Below, piece after piece: positions 46,161-59,420 of a stretch of 64,000 bases of DNA. The notes below the pieces were generated by a model that saw only the letters and a list, made by a program, of their open reading frames with translations, was not told the DNA's origin and searched no databases. The stretch comes from Stercorarius parasiticus (taxonomy: Eukaryota; Chordata; Aves; Charadriiformes; Stercorariidae). The position numbers and the translations under genes are program-made. How positions within the stretch are numbered: position 1 is the stretch's first letter; every line of letters starts with the position of its first letter. The DNA lies in the NCBI GenBank assembly GCA_013396915.1, contig VWZL01002227.1, forward strand, positions 388,903-452,902, read 5' to 3'.

Positions 46161-49100
46161 CACTGAAGCGAAAAGAGTGACAGCACCTCTCATGCTGCAA
46201 GGCTGCATACAGCAGCAATAGAAATATATTGCTTCATGTCAGCCGCTAGAACTGAATGGTTTAGCAGATGATACGCTCAAATTTAAAAACATTGCTTAAG
46301 CATATCTCTGTTTTTGTGCTCCTTCTGGGGTGCCTTAAATAAAGATCTCTGATTTGTCTGAAGGGGGAAGGGGCAGGTTGATCAACATTTCTGAAAACTA
46401 TTCTTTTCCAAGGTATCTCAGGTTAGGAGAAGAACGAGGCAAGCAAAATAAGAAGTTAGTTTTAAAAAAAACTTGAAATCCTAATAGGTGGTTAGAAAGA
46501 ATCAATGCACAGGTGTAACAGGGCCTTCATGATTGTTGGTGTTTCTGGTGGTTTGTGATTATAATGATAAAAATATCTGTGTGTTCTAAGCACACTGCGG
46601 AAAAGGAAAAATATGTAATGAAACCCACAGGACAGCATGAAATCAGGGTATAAAAGCAGCATCAATATCATAGACTGCTGTCTTAAAACATTCTTTAATA
46701 CAGTTTCTGTTTAAAAGAAGCTTCAAAGACTTTTTCTTTATAAATGGCATTTCCAAATTTCTTTCTAAATCATCCCGGTGCATTTTTGGATGCTGTTCAG
46801 AGGTAGGAACAAGTAGAGCACACATCAGCTTTATCTTAATCCTTAACCTTACACATGACAGTGAAGAGCAAGCCTCTCTGATGTTCTGCATCATATATTT
46901 AATTTCTAAGAACTCTAAATCTCCTGGAAATGACAAAAGTAACCGACACATCTATAAAATAGGACATCAATCAGATTCTCCCTGCTTTTGAATCACAGTA
47001 ATAAAGGCAATATTTTCAAATAGGGAACTGTCTCTTTTATTTATAGATATTCAGCCGGAAATAAGGGAAGAGTAAAATGTTTCCTCCATATCTTTTTCAC
47101 TGTATGAAAACAGGGTTACAGATCAATTGATTTACCATCACAATCGATTAGGCAACTCTCCTGCTATCTCTATTGTGACAGTAGACAGGCACTCATATAG
47201 ATCTTTCATTAGAGGAGTCACTGAAAAGCAAAGGTTCATTGCATGCCTAAATGGCTTGTAGCTGACTCATTAGGCCATTAACTAACCATTAATATTGTTT
47301 AACCTCAAACCTTACAGACAAAATAAATTATAGTCACGTTATCCAAAGAAAATAACCTTAACCTCCTTAACAAGTATATAATTATGTGAATTTATTACCA
47401 TCTGATCCCATTGAACTGAGGGGTTCATTTTCAGAGCTATGAAGGGGGAGATGAGCATACATCACCTTCAAGATAAATGCTACTGGGAGGCAGGTGCCTC
47501 AGTCACTGGTATGCTCTGTAAGGCATGAACCCACAGGGTCTGGACTTGTCTGGTTAATGCCCAAACAAAATTGTCTTACACGCAAAATGCTTCCCCCTTA
47601 TGCAGTATCAAATCTCTTCTTATTTGTTTTTAAATGTTTCTGCATTTCAGAAATTAGTTGCACGTATAAAATGGCCTTCTCTATCTCACTACGGTACCAA
47701 GGCTTCACACAGGCAAACAGAATGTAATAACAATAAGCAGTAATTGAATGAGAAGGCATTGGAAATTTTCTCTTATCATAATCTTTTCAAACTTTCAAAT
47801 TCTGTACGTGTGATGCGATGATCTGCTGAAACTGTATTGAAGAAAAAGTATAAAAAAACCATGGCATATGTTCTGAGAAATAACATAAACTTATGTCAGT
47901 GTGCTTCCTTTGGAACAATGCCAGATGAATCCTGGTTATTATCAATAATATAAACAAAACATGTTACAAGCTTTATACAGAGCTTAAAATAAGCAAAAAA
48001 CCTGCATTACCACATTGCTGATATCCCAGCAGGTCAGCCATAATGAATGCACCAGTTCTCACACATAATTTTTTATAAGATAACTTGCCTGAAAGTGAAG
48101 CAGTCAATAGACTCATTTGCAGGCACATTTCTCTCCAGGAAAAACAACCATAATACAATATCAATTGTTTCTTTTGGGTGTACAAAAAAAGTGGATGCTG
48201 AGAGAGGAAAAAGACAACAATAGCACATAAATTCAGTGGCAGATGTGCAAGAAGGAATGAGAATGGAGTAGTACTGGTAATTAGAGCTGAAAATAAAGTC
48301 TACTGTTCACACAGAAGAGAAGCCAGAAAATTACAAAGACTGTAATACAGTGGATACTTTATTAAATGAAAATTATTGTTATTAATCAAAATGGCAAGGG
48401 AAAAAAAAGCCACTTACTGTGCATGTTTACTGGACCAAAATATTGCCAGAGAATCTCTCTCCAGTTATGCCAAATATAAGAATAATTTTATATTCCTATA
48501 TAAAAAAAGCTCTAACATTTAATGGACCATACTAGTTCAGCTGAAGGGTAAAATATTTGTCTCAAACATAGATTAAGGAATGATTATGATTGAATATTTA
48601 TCATTCAAGTCATTACTTTTGTAAAAAATATGGTAGCTTATTAAAAAAAACCAAAAACCAACTAGTTACCACACCTCAAAAATCCAGTTGAGAGTATGAC
48701 TTGGTGGAGGTTAGCAACACTTTTGCTCACTGTCCTTCCAATAGGGTGGTCTGGGAAACCAGAGATTTTGCATTTTGCAGCAAGATGCATGTTATAAAAA
48801 GGGAGCTAATGCCCAGGGCCAGACCTTTCAAATGCATTTTAATTATTTTCAGTGCACTGTCAGAACTTTGATACACGCTCATGGAATCATGCAAATACCT
48901 CTTTGTAGAATATATGTCCTATACCCTAAGGCACTGAGGGGATTGAAATACACTTTGGTGAAGTTAGGTGTCATAATACAGTGAGGTAATAAGAGTATGC
49001 CACCATATTACACAATTAGAAATCTACTTCTAAATGTGCTGGTTAGCATGGCTATGTATTATATTTATGAAGGAGAAAATGTTCTGGTTTTTCACAAACA

Positions 49101-50537
49101 GCGTTATTTGCAGGACAATGAAAAATATGATGCACCTCAGAATTCCTAAACCAAATTAATTTAGTTTCATATTTACTCATTGACCTCTAGAGCATTTCCA
49201 TTCAGTGTTATAGGATGTCTGCAGAAGATTTATTCAGTTCCATGTCCATACGTTGAGGTGAGAACACATTAATCCAGTGAACTAGATATAGAAAGAAATA
49301 TTAATTACTTGGACTGAATCTGTGACTTCTGCTTCTAAACCCGGTAGTTTCTTAGCTATGGTGCTCTGATAGAACAACACCACGAAAAAATATTTAAGGT
49401 TGTGCATAAATTTAATAAAGTGAGTACATGCAGTCAACCAGCGACAGATTTAGTTGTCTACTTGGCACGCGTAGGATCTGGTAATAAGAGATTAGCTGAA
49501 AGGATTTGAATGGAGTCTACCAGGATTTCTATAGGTAGATATAAAGAGGGGTTTTAGACAGATACCTGTCCAGTTGAATATCAGTGTCTGTATCTACTCT
49601 GAACTAAGCATCTAAGTTTCTATTACAGCCAATCTGCATAAACAAAAGCATCTAGTGCCAGCTGAAACGCCACAGGGTGTCAGAGCCAGCCACACAGGCT
49701 GACTGCTATCATACAGATATTATAGGAGCCTTGCACCAGAAGCAGCTTGAGGCCAAGTGGATGCTCCACAGAACTAAAGACGATGGTGCTAAAATGCTGC
49801 CCCAATGGTCAAGTATCACCAAGTACAACGTTTTGGAAGCATTGTGACTGATTTAAAGTTAAGTCATTTTTTAAGGCCTGGATTTATCTTTTGTAAATTT
49901 AGGAGTAGGGTTCAGCTTCTGATTCAGACACCCGAATTTATATGTCTTATTTAGGTGCCAACATGTAAGCTAAATGCCTAGCTCCCACCATAGTCAGCTG
50001 AGATATAGTCAGTACTATCATGTGAGCCTTTAGGGTCTTTCAGCTGTCCTGTCACTGATGGTTCCATTCAGTTGTTTATAAATATGAGTCTCCTATCAGT
50101 GAGATGATAGCCTAAAATATCTCTGGTGTCTTGGACACCCCAGAGCATCCCAGATATCACAAGGGTCCTATGGTTAAGCATCTCTATCTCACCACAGCGC
50201 TCCAGTAACTAGCACAGGAGCTTAGACACTGAATTCATACTTAAGTGAGGAGATGGAAACTTTTAAATGCGGGTGTCTGAATCTGGAGCTGAATCCTACC
50301 CTGTCTGATTTAAAATGAGAAGCCTGATATAAATTTTTAGGTGAGCTGAATTGCCTTTGTCGGGTGCCTACCTCTCTGTACGGGCAGGTCAAGGGCCCTA
50401 GTTATCCAACAAACGCTGGACTCCAAACTATTAAGTACCTAAAATGAGGCCAGGTGAATGCAGTTTGAAATCTTTGCATCTAAAGAAAACATTGGTTAGA
50501 ATAATATATGTTCTTATAATAGTGATTAAGATACTAC

Positions 50538-50658
50538 ACAGAATCACACAGAACCACAGAATGGCAGGGGTTGGAAGGGACCTGTGGAGATCATCTAGTC
50601 CAGCCCCCTGCCGGAGCAGGGTCACCGAGAGCAGGTTGCACCAGAATGCATCCAGGAA
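50538..50658 (-). mobile_element. CR1 LINE 3'-end fragment, minus strand
   Basis: 'cagaatcacacagaaccacag' type tail words are followed by 'ggttggaagggacctgtgg' and 'ccccctgccggagcagggtc', typical of the avian CR1 3' end. About 120 bp survive. Confidence 0.9.
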
Positions 50659-52671
50659 TCAGTTACATACAATAAGATGGAATTTGAATGAGGCATAAGT
50701 TAGTTACCAACAGATTTTCCTTCGATTTTTTGCTCTCTGGAAAATGTCAGTGGTATTCTTGAGGAGCTTAAGGGATCTCATGCTGTCTGCCACCTTACTG
50801 AACAGAGGATGGGGATGGTTTCCCTCCTCCTAAAGGTGTCTCTTGCACCTCTTCAGATGTCGTTAAGTCATCCCAAATACAGAGGTGGTTTATCGCTGGG
50901 TCCCTAAATTATCTCTAAATAGCAAATATTTCAGTTTTGAATTTCACTGTCCTGCTTTTCCCAAACAATTTCTAGGGTGAGAATAAATTCAAACTTTTTC
51001 ATCTCTCCTACCCCTTTTCCAGAGTGTAACAGATGAGTGCAGTGCTGGGCCACAAAGGATCTCGATGCACACAGCATTGCTCGTGGAAACACCTGCCTTA
51101 GCACTACGCAGAATGGGTCCAAGCTTTGTAAACAGCAAAGTATCACGATTTCCAGTGTATTTCCTCCCAGCTTTTTACACCTTTCTTCTCTTTTGAAAAT
51201 ATGGCAAAATACGTTTAACTACACACTGATAAAATGCTAGCTCTCTGCTTCATCCTGTATGTTAGAAGAGCACCCTTATAGTATAAGAGCAGGTTGGGGA
51301 GCTATGATGGCACTGCCTCAAAACTTTGAATAAATGTATGTATATGAGGAAGTATATAATTGCATATAAGAAAGTTCACATGACTACTCAGATTAAGTTG
51401 CCTCCATAAGAAATTTCCCTGAAAATGTGAAAATGTATGAGGATTTTTTTTTAAAAAAACTGTTTCCATGTTTTCCAACAGCCTACTTTTTTTGCAGCTT
51501 TATTATTTTCCTTTTCCAAACAGCGACGCCTTCAGGCATTTTATCTTACACTTGGCTGTGCATTTAATATGCCAAATAAGGCAAAGATTAGTCCAGAGAC
51601 ATTTAGTTAATGGATCTGCAAATCAAATACATATGTCAAAAACAGAATCCAAAGAAAACTAGAAATTAATATCCGCTTCATCTGATCTCTCATGAAAGGT
51701 GATACGCTCTGAGAAATGATAATTAAATAAGAGTCATCTAGACTGTGACACACAACTTCTTGAATTTTAAAATAAATCCTTGAAGTAAACCGATGATAGG
51801 TTTGTCCAACTGGTAATAGTTTTCAAAGAAACTGTCACACAAGACTTCTCTTCACTTTTATGTAATCAACCTCCAGTAAATTTAACTCAATGTTATTTAG
51901 ACAATCATTTGAACGTGGAATGTCAACCACCATACGCACATATCCCATAACTCCAGATCTCACCATGTTCTTTGAAAAACTTCCCCTGATTCTTATTTCT
52001 GAGGGAAAAATGCAATGCTAATATTTAGATGCCAGCTTTTGTACCTAGGTTCTGGCTTAAATAGGTGCACGGAACTGAACTGGTAACTGAATATTTAAAG
52101 ATTAGCATGATGTCATTTTGATTTTTTTTTTTCCTGAGCAAAGTGGCTGCAGTTGGAAATGAAGTAACTTGATTGTGGTCTCCAAATCTACTTGTAAAAC
52201 TATACGTTGACTGAAGATTCAGCTTAAAATATATGAGTCTATTTAGCCTTAAAGATCAATAATGGCTACATATCTGTGGAGGTTCAGGAAAATAATTTAT
52301 GGGTTCTAAAGTTTTGTATTTTGAAAACAAACATCCAAACCAGAAATGGGTTACGTGTCCCAGTTTCTCACTGATGTGTTTCTTTGTTTGTTATTGGCTC
52401 TACCATCTTTCAAGAAATACTTCTGCTTGTACTGCAGGCTAACAAACGCATTAATGTCTTTGATTATCAGTCAGTACTGTAGCCATGCTGTTTTTCCATG
52501 TATGTAAGAAGAGGAGTGGAAATGATAAAATGGAAAACAAAAGGCAAATGCATAGGAAGTTTTGTAATTGCTGCTTTAAAAAAATAATCAAACGTGATAG
52601 TTCAATTAAACAAGAAATACTATCATCAAACATAAAGTTGTATGTAAAATCCAGCCTATGTTTACTTATTT
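50659..52671. other. AT-rich unique sequence, no gene seen
   Basis: No repeat family or exon recognised. Confidence 0.5.
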
Positions 52672-52730
52672 ATTCATAGAATGGGAGAAAGGACTTTTGG
52701 AGAAGTCTTCTTCAGCTCCAACGGAAGAAT
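52672..52730 (-). mobile_element. Possible short CR1 tail fragment
   Basis: 'ttcatagaatgggagaaagg' followed by 'acttttggagaagtcttctt' resembles the CR1 3' terminus read on the minus strand. It is short and diverged, so the call is tentative. Confidence 0.4.
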
Positions 52731-55700
52731 ATAATGTTTATTATATTGGTTTCATACTGTCTCTTCTTATCTTCAATATCTTGCAGAATCCACTTCGCTA
52801 TTAGCTGCCCCTGGCACTTTGTTGCATACCCACTTGCTTTAGTACTCTGTAAAAACGAATCTTAAGGTATATGATCGTTCACTTCCTTCACCACATCTGT
52901 CCCTCCTACGTATTGAAGTGTGGCACCTCTTCATCAAGTGTCTTCCTGAATCTCTGGTTCTTCTCTCAAGGCAATGAGTAACAAAATACATACTGTGTAT
53001 TATGAACTACAGGGACTGCAACATAAGATGCAATGTGAGCACAAGAGTTTTCTGATGCAGCTCTTTCTACAAAAAATGTCTGCTAAGACATTTACTCGAT
53101 TATCAATGATTAAATTTAATTAAAAATTAAAGAATATTCAGCTATGATATTTTACTGATCTGTTGTGTTTCTTGTGGCATGTTATCCTAAACTTACTGCA
53201 CCTTTCACTGAATTTATTCCCTAAAGAGATTCTGTTGTGGTACAAATTACTTGTCATGTTGGGATGTTTATATTTTCTTAAACTTGGAGCGTCTGTGTAC
53301 TCACACTTTTTATATTGTCATTTAGACATTTCAAAAGTGACACTGAAAAATTCATTCTTGTAACTTTTTTTTATTATTAATACTACAATGAACTTTGTTT
53401 CAAAATGTAGGGGGTTTTTGTAGTGCCTTAAGCACTGGGGACTTTCTTGCACTTGTCACAAGTAAATTGCCTTCTTGATGCAACATCTGAAAGCCAAAAG
53501 CCAGCAAGGGAGAGAAGAGATCTTTCCCAAAGGCCCGGGAATTCGGGACATTTGTAAGTACATTTAGGCATGTACATATAAGAAGTCACTACACTAGGTG
53601 TCTATCACAGTCTGTAGTGAGTGCTTCACTTGCCTGGCAAAACTCTAGCCAAAAATAGGGAATTTCTCTTGTTTCTGCAGAGGGCAGGGCTCTCCAGGGC
53701 CAGGCAAAGGCAACCCAGGAGGCTGACTGCATGTGCTCAGGGATACAGGTTGCTGCGCAACCTCTGGTGAGCGTTTTTAGCAACAGATGGACTTTTCTGC
53801 ATAGAATTAGGGTCCTTTTAATTCATATCTTAAATACAGCCCATGTGGAAAGCCTGATACAAGTACTTTTGAAATTAATAATGTATAATATTGGTTAAAA
53901 ATAACAATGGTGACTGATATTGTTGCCTTTCAGTGCTAAAACACAGACATTCATCTATTGACAATGCATGAAACTGGTGTCAAATGGGACGTTTCCATTC
54001 TGCTCCCTCACACGCACTCTTTTCGGTTATTAACTCGTCTGGTACCTGAAGCATGACACTGTTGGCCCTGTGACACTCAACTCAGGTAGGGTGGCACCAT
54101 GGCTCACAGCAGGTATGGGGCTCTTCAAATAGTCCCTTCCTCTTTTCTCCACACTTTGTACGAGAACTTTCCTTCCAGACACACACATTTCAATTTCAGC
54201 TAGGCAGGTGTGTCATTGCCTCGTCAGAAACAAACACCTTGAGTTTTTGGACGTCTAGGTGGTCCTGTCTTTTTTACTGCAATGATACAAAATACATAAA
54301 AGGGAATGAACATTTCATGTGTCTGTGTAGGAGTATTTTGTAAATATATACCTGACTGCTTTTAAAAAATGAAGAAATACCTTTTCAAAGCTGAAAAAAA
54401 ACCCCAACCTGAAGAAGATTCACCTATGTTTGGGCATTTTGGATGCAAAGTTTAAATGTTCCCGTTATTTTCCTGTCAAAATAGATCAGTGTAAGACCAT
54501 ATTTAGTCAATCAAAATGACGAGCTTCTAACCAAACGGTTCTCAACTCAGATATATGTATTAACTGAGTATATTATCTTCTTGACTGATATTATTCAGAC
54601 AATCTCTGAATACAGACAATCTCTCATGTATATATACGTGAATTTTTATTGCTAATATTTTATTCTTAGTCATGACTAATAATTTGTGTTTATAAATTAC
54701 TGTATTACTGGGAAAAAGGAAATGCTAGGTATTTTGATTAGCTCTGTATAATGATTTATGAACCTAAATTTACCACCTTGTATTGTTACCATGTGCGATA
54801 TATTGTATAATTTTCTTGTATACTAACTTCTTGATTGATTATGTGTGGGCAATATTTACGTAGGAGTTCAGTCAGTTTACAGGAAGACAGCTGGTCGACG
54901 TACCTATTTCCAGTCCCTGAGACCTGATACAGAGATTATAGGCGCTGACTGCTTAGGTAATTGATTCCAATGGCAAGTAAAAAGGATGTTTAAAGCTTCT
55001 TACAGTCAAAATTTAGACCCCTAGGACAGGGTTCTGTTGCCTGCACCGCAAAAATATGTGCCTAGTGCCATTGCTTATACTGTAGGTTACACTCTCAGGT
55101 AAAAAGGTAAGAGAATCAAGATAAAAGACTCATATCCCTAGTACTGTATGGATTAATTTCACTTCAGAGGCCAACGCCTTTAAGCCTTCAGTCCAGTGAG
55201 CAAGCTATACGATCCCACTAATTAAGGAGAAGGTAGAGTGTACAAATATTAGCACATTCCTTAGAAACTGAATATGTAAAAAATTTATCTGTTCGTATGA
55301 ATCAAAATGGTGAGGCCAGGTAGCACACTCACCTTGCAAAAGTACAAATTCAGGGACTTGATTCAGTTGCCTAAATGTGCACACATAGTGCTGTTTCTTT
55401 TCCCTTCTCTGTTTCACTCTCTACAATTTTGCTTAGGATTTTAAGGGAAGAGAAGATCCAAGGAGTGAATTCTGCTCGCTTTTTTTCTAGGATGACTGTA
55501 GCTCATCGTTCCAAACTCTACATGGAAGCATGCAACAAATTGCTGCTTCCATTTCTGAGGAGACTCTGCATCCTGCTGCCGCTTCATTTTTCCAGGCAAA
55601 ACTGTTTCAGTACTGTGGTTTCAGTACTCATTGTGGGTGTGGGATTAAGACAGTAGTCTAAACAAGTCTTCTTGGTTGTACAAAGAGCAAAAGTGAACTG

Positions 55701-58700
55701 AAGCAAGTTTTCCATGCAATTTCTCTTTGTGCAGTTTGAAAGACTCCCTTGATGGAAGTAGCCTCAAACCTGGCACGCTGTGGTTTTAATTTCAAAGAAA
55801 CCCGACAAGCTTTGACAGGGAAAAATATAGTTTAACAGTGACGCCTTGAAAGGCTTCATTATCTTTCTTGCACAATGCACATAGGAACAGGCTGCTCACA
55901 CTCCTTTTGCCCCTCCTTGAAATGATGCACTTCTAATCAGAAAGGCTTCAGGTTCATAAAAAGGAGAAAGAGCCTTCCAGGTTAGTCCATATTCAGTTTG
56001 AATTCATTCCCCCTGTGTTAAATACAAAACAAAATGCAAACGTTTTGAATTGAATTTATTGTACTTACACACGGTAACATTTTCATACTTACTAAGCACT
56101 GCTTGGTGGCGTAACAGTCATTACCATGTATTGACATGATACACCTTGTCAAAGAGCCACTTATGAACTCCATACTATGTGCTGACATTATACATTTGAA
56201 TGACTGCAAAAGAAGGTTTGATATGATGTAGCACTTCAAATGAAAGGCTCAATATTGTGCTTTGACATAGTACGTCGCAGCAGCTGTGAAGGAAAGAAGA
56301 CGTTAGGATGGATCACATCCATGCATAGCATGGAGCCATTAACACTAAGATTTTTGACATGATCTATCTTAATAGCTCGATATCTATACTGAAATAACGT
56401 ATTTTATCCTGTTAGAGATCCTTATGTTAACAGCTCAAGGACCTCTATTGCAATGCATCCTGTATTGCTCTGAATATGTAAAGAGGAGCGTATTGCAGAC
56501 GTGTGAACTTGGTTTGCTTTGCCTTGTTGAGAAAGGAGGACAGGGACCTTGCACTCCTCCCTGCTGCATTTTCCTTCTTCCCAAAATCACGTACTCCTTC
56601 CTGAGGGAGGGTTCTGGGCAGAGCGCTCCAAGAGTAATTCATTCGCCTAAGAAGAATTGTAATTAGAGCTCCCACAATAGTTAAGCAGCTGGTGTTCTCT
56701 GACTGCTGCTTCGTCAACTGTTCGTAATTGCTTCATTGTTCCCTTGTGCTCCCTTCCAGCTGATGGCTTCTTCCACCTGTTGTCTCTCATTTTACACTTT
56801 GAATGTGAGCTCTTTTGCACAAGTTATATTTATACAAGGCATTCGGTGATAGCTCACAGGCAATCTCATAATACAAACTCCCTTTACAAATGACGATAAC
56901 GACAATAATAATAACACTGCAAGATGAAACTTGTTGAAACAGTTTTATTTCAAGTAGCTTGCTATACGAGGCAGCTGAGTTCATGTTGCAGCCCAAAGGC
57001 AAATGTGAAACTTAAAGAAAGCCTACCCTGTCCTTGGCTATGAACGCGGGAGAGAATCATGAAGTGGGAGGCTACGTTAAAGTGTTGGCTGAAAGAGATT
57101 TAGAGTGGCAAGCAATGAAACAGTCTCTGCTTGATTTTTTTGGTGCTCTGCAAAACAGGATTTTTTATATGCTTAGAGAAATATATCGAAGAAAACCGAT
57201 TCTATCATCTGTTTATCTTCCCTTCTGGAATAAGGACATCATACTGAATTTTGGTTGATCAAAAGAGGGACAGCACAAAAGATGGTTTTCAAAATAAAAT
57301 GTGCAGATATTATGCCCATACATCCGCAAGTGCTTGGCTCTGTAAGCAGCTGCTGTAAATAGCTGATCTCTAAGTGCCAGAACATGGGCTAAAATGGACA
57401 TTTTTAAGATCAACAGAAATAATAAAAGTTTATCCATTTCTGTGACAATAAAGGAAGAATTGTTGCTTTGTCCATTATGAAGCAACACTATAAAATTTAA
57501 CAAAATAGGAGCTTTTTGATATGCTTTGATTGTCTCTTTGTTCTGATGCTAGATGTTTCATAGACGTAGTTTAATAGCTCTGCTATGCAAGTCAACAGAA
57601 TACTATGGAAAAGATTTTTGCAGATTTAAAGTGTTTTTGTATAGGATTCTGCTTCATTTCAGATAATCCATGGTAATTACTGAAGAGTCTTTAAAAAGTG
57701 ATGCTTAAAAATATTTTTTCTAATTAATATTTAAAATTAAAATACTGACAAAAAAGAACTAAAACACACCTTTACAGTAAGATTAATGTCATTATTAAAA
57801 AAAAAAAAGCATAACAATATTACCGAGAAAAAAAAAGCCTCCACAATTTCCTTGTTGTGCCTAGAAATTACTGTAGCATCATATTACTGCAGAGACCTGA
57901 CAGTTCTAAGTAGGGATGCTTATTAGTAGCTGCTGCTACTAATGTTCAAAAGCCACGTTAAAAATACCTTAAAAAAATTAAAATAATACCAGATGCTTCT
58001 TTTGTGGCCTGTGACAGACAAGAGGTACCTAAAATCAGACTATCTCAGAGTTCAATATCTAATTGTTACGTGTCAATACTAACTGAAATGAATTTCACCT
58101 GTAAGGTTTTGTTGGCTCAAAGGAAGTTGAATGATGAAACAAACTGCTCAGAGGGGTTTTCCCGTGACATCATCAGATCCTAAAAACCCAGCAGTGCTCT
58201 GTGAGCTCAGGATGGAACAGATGAGCATCTTTAATGATGCGAACCTGATTTTAATTTAATAGCAGAACCATTTTGTTTGAGTTACTTTCACAATATGCTT
58301 TGTCAACCAGAAATATCAGTCAGTGAAATCACCCAGTTTCAGAGGAAATATCTCAAGGTTTTCTGTGGGACTTATTCATCCTTCTCTACCTAATGAGCAA
58401 GCCTGATGTTGTGTGTCAAAAGATTTGCTTAGAATTTGGAAACTTCTGCTCTAGAAAAGGCAAAATGAAGTTTTGAAGCTATTTCTACACCTTTTCTGCA
58501 ATTCTCACAATTGCAATGCTGGCTGCTCTATAGAGACCATCCTTCTCGCTTAGTTTTTTTCCCCAGAATACTCTAAAAGTCTATTTTTCATTTCATGAGA
58601 AGGGAAAGCAAGTGGTGAAGCATGGCACATTCTTGTTTGCCAGCCAGTCCTATTTAACAGCCTATTGAGCCCATTTGCTGTTCACCTCCAGTGCTGTCCA

Positions 58701-59241
58701 TACAGGAATCCAGGAATTAACGTGGTGGTTTTCTCTAGGTAAAGATCTTAATTATCCTTTCTAAGCTCATGCTATGCTTTCCCACCTGTGGGGAAAAAAA
58801 ACGTACTTAAAAAGATGTTTCTTTGGCCTGATGTTAATAAACTCTTTGTAGCTTGACTTCTGTTTAACTTGCAGGAGTCAATAGAACACCATGTGTTAAA
58901 AGATCATGTTGGTGCTTCCAAAATACAGGGTGGGTGCGTCTTTATTTAAGTCACACTTAGTTTGATCATTTTAACTGCAGGAGCTGTCTGTCAAAGGGTA
59001 GATTTCAGTTGCATCCCACTGCTACCTTACTGTGTTTGAACTTTATGAGGCATTTTATTGGTGACTAAACAGGACTATTTTAAACTCAGGCAATATGTAA
59101 ATTATATCCTACTAAGGTGCTCAAATCTAATTTTTTAAAAAACACAAATAAGCATTTATGACTACCTCAGCGAAGGAAATGAGGCTGATTTCATTATGTC
59201 TACACAGGTGCACCCAAGAATGCCTCTGAATACCATATATT
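52731..59241. other. AT-rich unique sequence, no gene seen
   Basis: No exon supported. A near-tandem repeat of 'cagacaatctct' lies at about 54596-54631. The frame at 57034-57258 has no recognisable domain. Confidence 0.45.
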
Positions 59242-59420
59242 CATAGAATCATAGAATTGTAGAATAGGGACATCTTTAATTAGATCAGGTTGCTCAGAGC
59301 CCCGTCCAACCTGACCTTGAATGTTTCCATGGATGGCGCATCTACCACCTCTCTGGGCAACATGTTCATTCATGCCAGAAATCTCACAGTTTCTGGGTCA
59401 AACCTCAGGCACATGGTAGC
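59242..59420 (-). mobile_element. CR1 LINE 3'-end fragment, minus strand
   Basis: The inverted tail 'catagaatcatagaatt' is followed, after a deletion, by 'agatcaggttgctcagagc' and 'ccgtccaacctgaccttgaa', then 'acctctctgggcaacatgtt'. This is the 3' UTR and ORF2 end of a CR1 subfamily like the copy at 30892. The far end fades near 59420. Confidence 0.9.

Larger units (their letters stand above)
41486..50537. other. AT-rich unique sequence, no supported gene
   Basis: No recognised exon. It contains a 14-bp tandem duplication (43736-43763), a G-quadruplex motif (44872-44898), a 206-codon open frame of unknown meaning (45540-46160), and a stretch (about 49550-50430) with words reminiscent of an old dispersed repeat, also faintly seen near 17.6 kb. 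46980-47330 is rich in TAAT-type homeodomain words. Confidence 0.45.

Noticed and set aside
57034..57258. Possible host exon (74-codon frame)
   Set aside because: The translation is not recognised and no convincing splice sites frame it.
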